Shown piece after piece: positions 1-7,826 of a stretch of 10,186 nucleotides of DNA (its first letter is position 1; each line of letters opens with the position of its first letter). The position numbers and the translations under genes are program-made. Below the pieces are notes generated by a model. It was not told the DNA's origin and did no database searches. It saw only the letters and a program-made list of their open reading frames with translations. The DNA is taken from positions 1 through 10,186 of the forward strand of contig JAERRP010000386.1 of assembly GCA_016735415.1 (NCBI GenBank), written 5' to 3'. This DNA is from Desulfobacterales bacterium. GTDB lineage: Bacteria > Desulfobacterota > Desulfobacteria > Desulfobacterales > UBA5852.

Positions 1-2
1 AC

Positions 3-1811
3 GGCGTCTGCCGCCGCTGGCCCCTGTTGCAGCGCTACCATGATCGCTATCTGGCCGCAATGGTCCTGCAACTGGCGCTCAAAGCGCAGGCCACGAACAT
101 CAAAAAACTGGCCTTACAACATTGTGACGAGCAGCACTGCGAACTCACCCTCAACGGCAATGTCATCCCCACCGACGGACAGCGCGCCATCTTGATCGAC
201 TATCCACAGGGGACGACCCGCATCCATCAGGTCCCCTTTGCCGCCCTCCTGGACGACCAGACCGATCTGTCGCTTTACAAAAATAAAATCGCTATCATCG
301 GCCTGACCGATGAAACGTATTCTCGGGTCTACCCCACCCCCCCGGGCAAACCCGCCACGGCCCCGGAGATTGCGACCGCTGCCCTGAACACCATTCTAAA
401 CGGACAGTATCTGCAGCGCCCCTCTTGGGCCTTGCTGGCGGAAGGGGCGGTCCTGCTCTATTTTCTTTTCTTTCTGCTGGTTGTCATCCCCCGCGTCAGA
501 CTGCGCTTTGGTGGCTTGATCCTGCTGGTTTTTCTGGCCACCTGGTGGGGCGCGGCCACAACGCTGTTTCTGCTATCCGGCTACTGGCTGTGGTACTATC
601 CGCCCCTGATTTTATGTCTGACCGGCTACAGCCTGACGGCGGCGCGGCAGATCGCGCGACGCCTCCAAAGCGAAAATCTGGAACTCAACCGCTCCCTGGG
701 CCTTTCCTTCCAGGCCCAGGGCATGCTGGACATGGCGCTTGAAAAGTTTCTGAAATGCCCCCTGGACGATAAAACGGTTCGCGGCCTGCTCTACAACCTG
801 GGACTGGACTTTGAACGCAAACGAATGGCCGACAAGGCCCTGGTGGTCTATGAGCATATCCTCAAGGCGGGACGCTTCAAGGACGTCAAGCGGCGGATCA
901 AGCGCCTGCGCACGCATGAAAGGGCTGTCAGTCTGCCCGAGGGGCGGGACGGTGCCGGCGCCACCCTGCGCCTGACGGATACCGAAACCCTGCCCACCTT
1001 CGGTCGCTATGAGATCATGAAGGAACTCGGGCAGGGGGCCATGGGAACTGTCTATCTGGGCCGCGATCCCAGAATAAACCGGCAGGTGGCCATCAAAACC
1101 CTGCAATACGGCAGTGTGCCGGCCGAAGAACTCGCGGAAGTCAAAGAGCGCTTCTTCCGCGAGGCCGAGGCGGCCGGCAAGCTCTCGCACCCCAACATCG
1201 TTACCGTCTTCGATATCGGCGAAGAACACGATATCGCTTACATGGCCATGGAACTGCTGGAGGGAACGGAGCTGACCCCCTATTGTCGCCCCGACCACCT
1301 GCTGCCGTTAGCTGAAGTCCTTGACATTATGGCAGCGGTGGCCGATGCTCTGGCCTATGCGCACCAGCAGGGGGTCGTCCACCGGGATATCAAGCCGGCC
1401 AATATCATGCGCCTTAAAACCGGCACGGTAAAAGTCACGGACTTCGGCATTGCGCGAGTGATGGACAGTTCTAAAACCAAAACGGGAATCGTTATGGGGA
1501 CGCCGTCCTACATGTCTCCGGAGCAGGTCGCCGGCAAAAAAGTGGACGGCCGCTCCGACCTGTTTTCAATGGGAATCGTCTTTTACGAAATGCTGACCGG
1601 ACAGAAACCCTTCGAGGGCGAATCTCTTTCCGCCCTGATGTATGCCATTGCCAAAGCCCCCTTCAAACCCCTGGCGGAGGTGGTGCCGGATCTGCCGCCG
1701 TGTTGCCTCGATATCGTCGGCAAGTTGCTCAACAAGGGAGTCTCGCGCCGCTACAAGTCGGCACAGCAGGTTATCGAAGCTATCCGGCAATGCCAGGGAA
1801 CCCGCAGCTGA
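3..1811 (+). CDS. CHASE2-domain transmembrane Ser/Thr protein kinase (5' end outside window)
   Basis: A membrane-anchored sensor kinase that should phosphorylate Ser/Thr residues in the cytoplasm in response to a signal sensed by its extracytoplasmic CHASE2 domain. Residues are counted from the TTG at 27, but the frame is open to the window edge and its first codons (GVCRRWPLLQRY) fit the CHASE2 'RR-PL-RY' motif, so TTG is an internal codon and the start is missing. Visible order: end of CHASE2 (1-130); three membrane segments (about 136-154, 162-183, 186-204); a TPR-like helical region (about 219-300); a Thr-rich linker (313-324); and the kinase domain (328-590). The kinase has all key residues: glycine loop GQGAMG (335-340), VAIK lysine K357, HRDIKPAN with D454 and N459, DFG at 472-474, and SPE with E499. 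It therefore looks catalytically active. An FHA-protein gene follows 73 bp downstream. The signal and substrates are unknown. Confidence 0.93.
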   Translation, partial: GVCRRWPLLQRYHDRYLAAMVLQLALKAQATNIKKLALQHCDEQHCELTLNGNVIPTDGQRAILIDYPQGTTRIHQVPFAALLDDQTDLSLYKNKIAIIGLTDETYSRVYPTPPGKPATAPEIATAALNTILNGQYLQRPSWALLAEGAVLLYFLFFLLVVIPRVRLRFGGLILLVFLATWWGAATTLFLLSGYWLWYYPPLILCLTGYSLTAARQIARRLQSENLELNRSLGLSFQAQGMLDMALEKFLKCPLDDKTVRGLLYNLGLDFERKRMADKALVVYEHILKAGRFKDVKRRIKRLRTHERAVSLPEGRDGAGATLRLTDTETLPTFGRYEIMKELGQGAMGTVYLGRDPRINRQVAIKTLQYGSVPAEELAEVKERFFREAEAAGKLSHPNIVTVFDIGEEHDIAYMAMELLEGTELTPYCRPDHLLPLAEVLDIMAAVADALAYAHQQGVVHRDIKPANIMRLKTGTVKVTDFGIARVMDSSKTKTGIVMGTPSYMSPEQVAGKKVDGRSDLFSMGIVFYEMLTGQKPFEGESLSALMYAIAKAPFKPLAEVVPDLPPCCLDIVGKLLNKGVSRRYKSAQQVIEAIRQCQGTRS

Positions 1812-1884
1812 AATTGCATCCCGGTTGAATGGCATGACAGACGCCGGAGGCCGGATAAAGCCTTAAATCGGGAGGGAAGTGACC

Positions 1885-2217
1885 ATGCTGGAAATAACCG
1901 TCGAACTTAAAAACACCATTCTCGACACCTTCAAAATTGATAAATCCGAAATCACCATCGGCCGGAACAGCGCCAATGACATTACCATCGACAACCTGGC
2001 GGTTTCCGACCGGCACGTCCGGATCGTGAAGTCCAAGGGGTCCTATATTCTGGAAGATCTCAACAGCACCAACGGCACGAGCGTCAACGGCCGCCAAATC
2101 AAACAGATCACTATCCGGGGCGATCTGCAGGTGGAAATCGGCAAGTACCACCTGCTGATCAACACGATTGGTGACAAGGATCCGAGCCCGGATTTTGACC
2201 GCACGATGAAGATTTAA
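1885..2217 (+). CDS. FHA-domain protein, 110 aa
   Basis: A small cytoplasmic protein that is essentially a single forkhead-associated domain, a phosphothreonine-binding module. Diagnostic residues from the chosen ATG: G26-R27 in [12 protein letters not shown]41 and H44 in SDRH, and N63-G64 in DLNSTNGT. These are the canonical phosphopeptide-contact positions, so binding is expected to work. A GTG at 1879 is in frame, but GGAGG at 1871-1875 is only 3 nt from it and 9 nt from the ATG at 1885, so the ATG is preferred. The gene follows the Ser/Thr kinase on the same strand and probably reads phosphothreonines made by it (inference from adjacency). The C-terminal tail after the FHA fold ends DRTMKI and carries a Thr that could itself be modified. 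The TAA stop overlaps the stop of the convergent gene. Confidence 0.93.
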   Translation: MLEITVELKNTILDTFKIDKSEITIGRNSANDITIDNLAVSDRHVRIVKSKGSYILEDLNSTNGTSVNGRQIKQITIRGDLQVEIGKYHLLINTIGDKDPSPDFDRTMKI

Positions 2218-2762
2218 GAAGGGCGCGTCGATCCGGGAGGACCGTCCGTGTCCTGCGCCATCACGAAGCGCCACTGGCAGAACTGATTTTCCGGATGGGG
2301 ATCGGGCGGCGCAAACACGCATTCCACCCGGATGTTGGGGTCGATCACCCCCGCAAAGCCTTCGAATTCGCGACGATGCATCTCCTTGCAGTTGTACTCC
2401 CCCAACCCGCGCTTCAGCCGAGCCACCTGGGTGGGACAGGAGGGCACCCGTAGCGTGACGGCGTCATCACGGGCCTCGATCTGATAGCCTACCAGAATGC
2501 TCCAGGGAAACAGGCGCAAGGCCTGGACGAACCCCGCCAGGCCGCCGGCCTCGATCTGAAAACGCTGCACCAGGTCCCGGGCCGCCATGGTCGATACCCG
2601 ACCCCATACCTCCTCGTTGATTTGCTCGGCCGTATTCTGGCCGAAACGTTCGGCGATCTCGATAAACCAGAAGGCATCCACCACCCGATAATGCCAGAGT
2701 AAAAAGGTCAGGTAGTCCTGCATCTGTGCGCGGCTCATCGTGTCGAACAGCTTGAGATCCAT
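2214..2762 (-). CDS. DUF6125-family protein, 182 aa
   Basis: A soluble protein of unknown function. I recognise the DUF6125 pattern seen in Desulfobacterota and other anaerobes: an N-terminal helical part with [10 protein letters not shown] (24-33), and a C-terminal half with [13 protein letters not shown] (108-120), NCK (124-126), IDPNIR (140-145) and a [11 protein letters not shown] block (152-166). Cysteines 109, 125, 148 and 162 recur in the C-terminal half, which would suit a metal or redox site, but this is inference. In the members I recall, a second Cys precedes PPDPHP; here that position is Ala151. L-2-amino-thiazoline-4-carboxylate hydrolase-like proteins have a loosely similar layout, so a distant hydrolase link is possible but unproven. 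GGAG lies 9 nt before the ATG, inside the end of the upstream micro-ORF, which suggests translational coupling. It is probably the last gene of the AKR operon. Confidence 0.8.
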   Translation of the reverse strand: MDLKLFDTMSRAQMQDYLTFLLWHYRVVDAFWFIEIAERFGQNTAEQINEEVWGRVSTMAARDLVQRFQIEAGGLAGFVQALRLFPWSILVGYQIEARDDAVTLRVPSCPTQVARLKRGLGEYNCKEMHRREFEGFAGVIDPNIRVECVFAPPDPHPENQFCQWRFVMAQDTDGPPGSTRPS

Positions 2763-2768
2763 GATATC

Positions 2769-2894
2769 CTACTCCCGTACTGCGCGGGTCTGCGCCATGA
2801 TCCGCGCCACATTGGGCAACACGGCGTCTTCGAACAGACGGCTGCGAAGCATCTGCCGGTAAAGCAGCAGGCGTTCGGGCTTGGCGTTTGGCAT
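2769..2894 (-). CDS. 41-aa micro-ORF, possible remnant of an E1-alpha-like dehydrogenase N-terminus
   Basis: A short open frame between the aldo/keto reductase and the DUF6125 gene. It begins MPNAKPERLLLYRQMLRSR and ends AVRE. GGAG stands 9 nt before the ATG, and the stop codon falls in the ribosome binding region of the next gene, 6 nt before its ATG, which is the arrangement expected of a translated operon member. The stretch LLLYRQMLRSRLFEDAV resembles the first helix of 2-oxoacid dehydrogenase E1 alpha subunits (L-YR-M-R-R-FE). It could be a decayed remnant, an independent small protein, or a chance match. No membrane segment, signal peptide or cysteine is present. Confidence 0.5.
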   Translation of the reverse strand: MPNAKPERLLLYRQMLRSRLFEDAVLPNVARIMAQTRAVRE

Positions 2895-2942
2895 TGGCCG
2901 TGTCTCCACATTCGGAAGCACGCGGGGCGATAAACTGAGCAT

Positions 2943-3971
2943 TCAGCGCGGATCGATCTGATCGAACATTCCGCCGAAAAGGAAGTTGCGGGGCACCTCG
3001 CTGGTCAGAAAATCGTGCGGGAAACCCAGTTCGATCTGACTGACCTTGTTCAGCCGTTCGATTTGCTCGACTTCCAGGTTAAATTCCAGACAGCCGATGT
3101 TGTCCCTGAATTGGGCGAGGGTCCGGGCCCCGATGATCGGCAGGAGGCCGACCTGCTGGCGTATCCAGTTCAAGGCGACCTGTGAGGATGTCTTGCCGAT
3201 TTCATCGGCCACCCGATCGACTTCGCGGGCGATGGAATAAATTTCGTCATCGATCTCTTTAAAGGGCGCCTGGTCGAGACGCCGTGCTACTTTCTTGTCG
3301 GTTTTACGGGTGTATTTGCCGGTCAGGAGACCGCTTCCCAGGGGCGACCAGGCCGTAATCCCCAAATTCAGCGTGCGGGCCATGGGAAGCAATTCGCGCT
3401 CCACGGTTCGTTCCACCAGGCTGTATTCCACCTGGATGGCTGCGAAACGGCTCCAGCCACGCAGTTCGGCCAGGGTGTCGGCCTTCGATATTACCCAGGC
3501 CGGCGTGTCGGAAATCCCCACATACAGGATCTTGCCGGCCCGCACCAGATCATCGAAGGCCCGCATTACTTCCTCCACCGGCGTCATGAAATCCCAGGCA
3601 TGCAGCCAGTAGAGGTCGATATAATCCAGTCTCATCCGTTTAAGGCTGGCTTCCAGAGACTGCACCATGTTTTTGCGATGATTGCCGGCGGCGTTGGGAT
3701 CGTCGCCCGGTGCGTTGTTGCTGTATTTGGTGGCCAGAACAAACCGCTCCCGATCACCGCCCACAAACTCGCCCACCAGTTTTTCGCTGGTGCCGTCCGT
3801 ATAAATATCAGCCGTATCAATGAAATTTCCCCCGGCTTCGACATAGGCATCGAATATCCGCCGGCTTTCTTTGGGCGAAGCGCCCCACCCCCAGTCATCG
3901 CCGAAGGTCATGCTGCCAAGGCATAGCTCTGAAACGCGCAATCCGCTGTGTCCCAAAAGTCTGTAGCGCAT
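2943..3971 (-). CDS. Aldo/keto reductase, 342 aa
   Basis: An NAD(P)H-dependent oxidoreductase of the aldo/keto reductase superfamily, predicted to be a cytoplasmic TIM barrel that reduces aldehydes or ketones. The full catalytic tetrad is visible: D52 and Y57 in FIDTADIYTDG, K82 in LATKYS, and H124 in YWLHAWD. Other family marks are an N-terminal GHSGLRVSELCLGSMTFG, an ITAWSPLGSGLLTGKY block, and a late cofactor-binding segment PIIGARTLAQ. Length is normal for the family. The frame is open upstream to 4133, but the ATG at 3971 is chosen because AGGAGG sits 5-6 nt before it, the conserved fold begins at once, and the upstream codons (many Cys, no family match) look non-coding. The substrate cannot be read from sequence. 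It is probably first in an operon with the micro-ORF (48-bp gap) and the DUF6125 gene. Confidence 0.95.
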   Translation of the reverse strand: MRYRLLGHSGLRVSELCLGSMTFGDDWGWGASPKESRRIFDAYVEAGGNFIDTADIYTDGTSEKLVGEFVGGDRERFVLATKYSNNAPGDDPNAAGNHRKNMVQSLEASLKRMRLDYIDLYWLHAWDFMTPVEEVMRAFDDLVRAGKILYVGISDTPAWVISKADTLAELRGWSRFAAIQVEYSLVERTVERELLPMARTLNLGITAWSPLGSGLLTGKYTRKTDKKVARRLDQAPFKEIDDEIYSIAREVDRVADEIGKTSSQVALNWIRQQVGLLPIIGARTLAQFRDNIGCLEFNLEVEQIERLNKVSQIELGFPHDFLTSEVPRNFLFGGMFDQIDPR

Positions 3972-4001
3972 TCCGTCCTCCTGTTTTCGATTTCGATTGT
4001 C

Positions 4002-4013
4002 GGGGATATCCCC
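4002..4013. repeat. 12-bp perfect palindrome in the AKR leader
   Basis: GGGGATATCCCC is a perfect inverted repeat, 31 bp upstream of the aldo/keto reductase start and downstream of its proposed promoter. Outer CGAT and ATCG tetramers flank it slightly off-centre. It could be an operator for a dimeric regulator or a leader hairpin. With no second copy nearby and no regulator gene in view, its function is unknown. Confidence 0.35.
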
Positions 4014-4076
4014 CCGATCGCTGCACGGTTCAGCCGCATGCCCCCCGTCGAAGCATTGACAGGCGCATCTTATGGA

Positions 4077-4105
4077 AATGTAGTGTGCCCGCTGTTGCAG
4101 GTCAA
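4077..4105 (-). promoter_or_regulatory. Sigma70-like promoter for the aldo/keto reductase operon
   Basis: Reading the minus strand, TTGACC (4105-4100) and TACATT (4082-4077) are separated by exactly 17 nt, close to the sigma70 consensus. It lies in the largest gap of the window, 106 bp upstream of the aldo/keto reductase start. The phosphoesterase gene upstream ends at 4161, so this promoter would free the AKR operon from cyd transcription. Assigned by inspection only. Confidence 0.5.
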
Positions 4106-4160
4106 GCCCTGATGCCCGCTGGACATGAATCAAACCAACGAAGCTTTCTATTTCGGGCCT

Positions 4161-4853
4161 TCAGCCCAGGGCGATCGACTTGACGGTCCGGTTGTGCCGA
4201 CTGCAATACGAAACGCAGCCGGTGGTGTACCAGGCCGGCAGGGAATGCAGCTGCCGTCCCTGAGAATTCTGGTAAGTGTAGGCCTGATGAAAATGCCCCG
4301 CAAAAACAGTGCGGGCACCTTCCCGGAAACGGGCTTCGGCAAAAGTCTTAATCTGGCCGACCGGCAGGCGGCGGCGGAAGGCCGTGTTGGTATGTTTGAG
4401 ATGGCGCTTGAGGGATTCCACCAGGGCAGGGCCAAGCGGCAGCCCCTTCATCAGGATTCGGGCATAGCGGTTTTTGCTGAGCTTGCGGAAGGTGAGGTAG
4501 CGAACGTCCCGCCGGTTGATCAGGTCGCCGTGGCAGAACAGGCGCCCCTGACGATCCAGATACCAGGGGCCGGAGGAACACCAGGAAAAATCCCGGGCGT
4601 GGTTTTCGGCCAGGAAAAATTCGTGGTTGCCCTCGATGAAACCGATCGTCCGGCGTTTTTTCTGATGGCGACACCATGCCAGGAAACGCCGGTGCAGTTC
4701 GTTTTCGTATCCGGGCAGGGCTACCCAGAGATCGAAGATATCCCCCAAGAATACCAGATCTTCGTTTTGCCGCTCCAAAGCATCCAGCAGCCTGAAAAAA
4801 GCGTGGGAGTTGCCCCTGGCCCTGCTGACATGGGCGTCGGCGATGATAATCAG
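4161..4853 (-). CDS. LpxH-like metallophosphoesterase (UDP-2,3-diacylglucosamine diphosphatase-like), 230 aa
   Basis: A calcineurin-like two-metal phosphoesterase. Metal ligands are all present: D6 and H8 (ADAH), D38 (GDIFD), N76-H77 (GNHE), H109 (CHGD), and H187 and H189 (GHFH). Their spacing, the IFDLW block and the 230-aa size fit the LpxH group, which cleaves UDP-2,3-diacylglucosamine to lipid X in lipid A synthesis. However, E. coli LpxH has GNRD where this protein has GNHE, so the lipid substrate is not certain. The start is unusual. The frame opens with GTG at 4961 inside cydX, but conserved sequence begins at a CTG at 4853, preceded by GGAGG at a 10-nt spacing and overlapping the cydX stop as CTGA. 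I chose CTG; GTG at 4898 is the main alternative. It follows cydABX, probably co-transcribed and translationally coupled. Confidence 0.78.
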   Translation of the reverse strand: MIIIADAHVSRARGNSHAFFRLLDALERQNEDLVFLGDIFDLWVALPGYENELHRRFLAWCRHQKKRRTIGFIEGNHEFFLAENHARDFSWCSSGPWYLDRQGRLFCHGDLINRRDVRYLTFRKLSKNRYARILMKGLPLGPALVESLKRHLKHTNTAFRRRLPVGQIKTFAEARFREGARTVFAGHFHQAYTYQNSQGRQLHSLPAWYTTGCVSYCSRHNRTVKSIALG

Positions 4854-4963
4854 GGGTTTTCTTCCTCCGATCCCAATATCTCTTCGGTTTCCATCCACAT
4901 CACATTGATGATCCCGAAAGCACAGGCCAGCAGAACACCCAGGATCCACGAAAAATACCACAT
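4850..4963 (-). CDS. cydX: Cytochrome bd oxidase small subunit CydX, 37 aa
   Basis: A single-span inner-membrane peptide that binds the CydA-CydB complex and stabilises its haems. It is the same length as E. coli CydX (37 aa) and nearly matches it at the N-terminus: MWYFSWILGVLLACAFG is followed by a membrane stretch, then an acidic tail METEEILGSEEENP. GGAG is 9 nt before the ATG. It lies 79 bp after cydB on the same strand, the usual cydABX order. Such short genes are easily missed by automatic callers. The stop TGA overlaps the proposed CTG start of the phosphoesterase. Identification rests on strong N-terminal similarity plus context. Confidence 0.95.
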   Translation of the reverse strand: MWYFSWILGVLLACAFGIINVMWMETEEILGSEEENP

Positions 4964-5023
4964 GTTTGATTTCTCCTTTTCAGCAGCTTCGACGGTCTAT
5001 GAACTCGCGTAACAAACGAATAC

Positions 5024-5037
5024 CCATTCCGAAATGG
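5024..5037. other. Small hairpin between cydB and cydX
   Basis: CCATT and AATGG form a 5-bp stem around a 4-nt loop, 5 nt after the cydB stop on the minus-strand transcript, where the loop reads UCGG. No U-tract follows, so it is not a convincing intrinsic terminator. It may mark an RNA processing or stability element that adjusts cydX relative to cydB. Confidence 0.3.
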
Positions 5038-5042
5038 ACCCC

Positions 5043-6185
5043 TCAGTAAACCGAGTGCGTATCCGCCTCGATCTTTTCCTCCGTCACCTTCCCCCGCATC
5101 ACCCGATAGACCCAGCTGGTATAGGCCACCACAATCGGCAGCAAAATGACCACGACACCGAACATCAGCATGAGCGTGCGGTGGCTGGAAGTAGCATCGT
5201 AAAGCGTCAGGCTGTGATCGGGGTGGGTGCTGGAGGGCATGACAAACGGGAACATGGCCAGCCCCGTGGTTACGATCACCCCGGCCAGCGAAACACCGCT
5301 GAACACGAACCCCGTCCCCGGTCGTCCGGCGCGGCAGAGCAGAATCGCAGCCAGAACGCCGATATAAACACTGCCCGGTGCCAGCATCATCGCGGGATAG
5401 GCTTTGAAATTGGCCAGCCAGGCCCCGGCGGCGATTTCAACACGCTTGTCCAGCGGGGTCAGCACGCTGCCAGGGTCCGGCATGGCCACAATACGATAAC
5501 CCTCGATCCCGAACGCCTGCCAGATGCCGGCCGCGCTGAAGGCCACCAGAAAGACGAGGCCAAACAAGGTTACCAGGCGGCGGACACGCGCATTCAGCTC
5601 GCCTTCGGTTCGCAGTTGAAGAAAAACGGCCCCGTGCATGGCGAGCATGGCCAGACTTACCACCCCGGCAAGAAGGGCAAACGGATTGAGCAACCCCCAG
5701 AAACTGCCGGTGTAAAATGGCCGCATGAATTCGTCGAAATGAAAAGGGACCCCCTGGAGCAAGTTGCCGAAGGCCACCCCGAACACCAGGGCCGGCACAC
5801 TCCCCCCCACAAACAGTCCCCAGTCCCAGGCCGTGCGCCAGCGGGGGTCATCGACCTTGCTGCGATAGTCGAAGCCCACCGGCCGAAAAAAGAGGGCAAA
5901 CAAAACCAGCAGCATGGCCCAGTAGAACCCGGAAAAAGCAGTGGCGTAGACGATCGGCCAAGCCGCGAAAAGCGAGGCGCCGGCGACGATGAACCAGACC
6001 TGGTTGCCTTCCCAGGTAGGGCCGATGGCGTTGAGTAAAACCCGGCGCTGCGTGTCGCTGCGACCGACGAAGGGCAGCAATATCCCCACCCCTAAATCGA
6101 AACCGCCCAGCAGGACGAAGCCGACCAGCAGCACGACGACGAACAGCCACCAGATCAATTTGAGTGTCACGTAATCTAAAAACAT
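5043..6185 (-). CDS. cydB: Cytochrome bd ubiquinol oxidase subunit II
   Basis: The second core membrane subunit of cytochrome bd oxidase, paired with CydA. At 380 aa it is almost exactly the length of E. coli CydB (379) and is collinear with it. Shared blocks include GGFDLGVG (27-34), TWEGNQVW (57-64), [34 protein letters not shown] and a C-terminal THSVY. Several hydrophobic helices span the whole length, as expected. E59 stands where E. coli has Asp58, a conservative acidic replacement at a position implicated in proton transfer and common in other CydB proteins. The start is supported by AAGGAG 9 nt before the ATG. It lies 39 bp downstream of cydA in one operon. Confidence 0.98.
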   Translation of the reverse strand: MFLDYVTLKLIWWLFVVVLLVGFVLLGGFDLGVGILLPFVGRSDTQRRVLLNAIGPTWEGNQVWFIVAGASLFAAWPIVYATAFSGFYWAMLLVLFALFFRPVGFDYRSKVDDPRWRTAWDWGLFVGGSVPALVFGVAFGNLLQGVPFHFDEFMRPFYTGSFWGLLNPFALLAGVVSLAMLAMHGAVFLQLRTEGELNARVRRLVTLFGLVFLVAFSAAGIWQAFGIEGYRIVAMPDPGSVLTPLDKRVEIAAGAWLANFKAYPAMMLAPGSVYIGVLAAILLCRAGRPGTGFVFSGVSLAGVIVTTGLAMFPFVMPSSTHPDHSLTLYDATSSHRTLMLMFGVVVILLPIVVAYTSWVYRVMRGKVTEEKIEADTHSVY

Positions 6186-6224
6186 GGAACCGCTCTCCTT
6201 GCGTTAACCTTCGATCGCCTACGA

Positions 6225-7784
6225 TCAGGCGGCTTCGTGTTCAAAATGATAACGACCCGTGTGCAGGCTGCTGGGACCAATGCGCACGAATTTCACCATC
6301 AGGTAAACTTCGGCCGCCAGCAGAATGGTATAAAGCACCGCAAAGCCTGCAATACTGCCGATCAGATCCCCGGTGGTCAGCATCGAAGTGGACAGAAAGG
6401 TCGGCAGCACATCGCCGATGCTCCAGGGCTGACGGCCGTATTCGGCCACGAACCACCCCAGTTCGATCGCAATCCAGGGTGCCGGCAGGGCCACAATCAG
6501 CGTTTTCAAAAGCCATTTCTTCTGGTCGAACACACGGGTACAGCAGTAGTAGAAAGCAATCCCGATGAGCGCCAGCATACCGAACCCGAGTCCCACCATG
6601 ATGCGAAAGGCCCAGAACACGGGCGCCACCCAGGGGATGGTCCCGCGCGCGGCCTCCTGGATCTGCGCCTCGGTGGCGTCCACCACATTGGGGGCATAGC
6701 GTTTAAGGAGCAAGCCATAGCCCAGGTCCGCCTTGTGGGCCTCGAAAGCCTGCACCACCGTTTCGGAACGATCGCCCTGGCGCAGCTTCTTCAGCTGGAT
6801 GTAGGCCTGAATACCGTTGCGGATGCGCACTTCGTTCTCCGCAATCAGCTGTTTGATGCCCGGAATCGGTGTATTGATCGAGCGGGTGATAATCAGGCCG
6901 CCCACCCAGGGAATCTTGACGGCCGCTTCGGTTTGCTGTTTCTCCTGATTGGGGAAACCGATCAGTGTCAGGGCACTGGGCGCCTCGTCGGTTTCCCAGT
7001 GGGCTTCCATGACAGCCAGTTTGACCTTCTGAACCTGGCCGGTCACCACACCGCTTTCATCGCCCAGGACGATGACCGAAAGGATCGAGGCCAACCCGAA
7101 ACCCGTGGCCACCGCAAACGATCGCCGGGCGAAGGCCAGATCGCGCCCGCGCAGCAGATAGTAGGAACTAATCGCCAGCACAAACATGCTGGCGGCGACA
7201 TAGCCCGCGCCGACCGTGTGCACGAATTTCACCTGGGCCACCGGGTTGAAGAACAACTCGCTGAAACTGGTCAGCTCCATACGCATGGTTTCGTAATTGA
7301 ATTCGGACCCGGCCGGGAACCTCATCCAGCCGTTGGCCACCAGAATCCAGAGGGCCGAGAGGTTGGAGCCCAGGGCCACCAGAAAGGTCACGGTCAGGTG
7401 TGCCCGCTTGCTGAGTTTGTCCCAGCCGAAAAAAAACAGGCCCACAAAGGTTGACTCCAAGAAGAAGGCCATAAGACCTTCGATGGCCAGGGGGGCCCCG
7501 AAAATATCCCCGACGTAATGCGAGTAGTAGGCCCAGTTGGTGCCGAACTGGAATTCCATGGTCAAGCCCGTGGTGACGCCCAGCGCAAAATTGATACCAA
7601 AAAGCTTGCCCCAGAATTTGGTCATGTCGCGGTAGACGACCTTGCCGGTCATGACATAGACCGACTCCATGATGAAGAGAATCCATGAAAGGCCCAGGGT
7701 AAGGGGGACGAACAGAAAATGGTACATCACGGTCAGCGCAAATTGCCAGCGTGACAGCTCAATCAATGCATCGCTTGGTAGCAT
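6225..7784 (-). CDS. cydA: Cytochrome bd ubiquinol oxidase subunit I, long Q-loop type
   Basis: The haem-bearing, quinol-oxidising subunit of cytochrome bd, which reduces O2 to water in the inner membrane without pumping protons. At 519 aa it is close to E. coli CydA (522) and collinear with it, offset by three residues. Haem ligand positions are conserved: H22 (E. coli H19, in MYHFLF), H189 (H186, in KFVHTV), a Met in FRIM near 396 (M393) and Glu in AIELGW near 448 (E445). The quinol-site K255 and E260 ([11 protein letters not shown]) are kept, and the extended Q-loop of the E. coli type is present through about residue 380. GRQPW and a C-terminal GPSSL-TGRYHFE block are typical. AAGGAG lies 7 nt before the ATG. 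It heads the cydABX-phosphoesterase operon, divergent from cydDC. The near-consensus sequence suggests full function. Confidence 0.98.
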   Translation of the reverse strand: MLPSDALIELSRWQFALTVMYHFLFVPLTLGLSWILFIMESVYVMTGKVVYRDMTKFWGKLFGINFALGVTTGLTMEFQFGTNWAYYSHYVGDIFGAPLAIEGLMAFFLESTFVGLFFFGWDKLSKRAHLTVTFLVALGSNLSALWILVANGWMRFPAGSEFNYETMRMELTSFSELFFNPVAQVKFVHTVGAGYVAASMFVLAISSYYLLRGRDLAFARRSFAVATGFGLASILSVIVLGDESGVVTGQVQKVKLAVMEAHWETDEAPSALTLIGFPNQEKQQTEAAVKIPWVGGLIITRSINTPIPGIKQLIAENEVRIRNGIQAYIQLKKLRQGDRSETVVQAFEAHKADLGYGLLLKRYAPNVVDATEAQIQEAARGTIPWVAPVFWAFRIMVGLGFGMLALIGIAFYYCCTRVFDQKKWLLKTLIVALPAPWIAIELGWFVAEYGRQPWSIGDVLPTFLSTSMLTTGDLIGSIAGFAVLYTILLAAEVYLMVKFVRIGPSSLHTGRYHFEHEAA

Positions 7785-7826
7785 CGACTAACTCCTTGTT
7801 GCATGCAGGATAAAGATGACTTTTCA

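Noticed and set aside
27..29. TTG as the true start of the kinase gene
   Set aside because: The frame is open to the window edge and upstream codons continue the CHASE2 motif.
3972..4133. 54-residue N-terminal extension of the aldo/keto reductase
   Set aside because: The strong ribosome binding site before 3971, the promoter inside the extension and the absence of family similarity favour the shorter start.
4149..4165. GGGC/GCCC hairpin at the phosphoesterase stop as a terminator
   Set aside because: The stem is only 4 bp and no U-tract follows on either strand.
4854..4961. 36-residue N-terminal extension of the phosphoesterase from GTG 4961
   Set aside because: It lies almost wholly inside cydX in another frame, and the conserved fold begins only at 4853.
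4125..5012. 295-codon plus-strand frame across the phosphoesterase and cydX
   Set aside because: It runs opposite two recognisable genes and has no motif of its own.
5034..6038. 334-codon plus-strand frame opposite cydB
   Set aside because: Shadow of CydB; the product is rich in His, Gln, Gly and Pro and resembles no protein.
6237..7454. 405-codon plus-strand frame opposite cydA
   Set aside because: Antisense shadow of a near-consensus CydA; the His/Gln/Gly-rich translation shows no domain or start signal.
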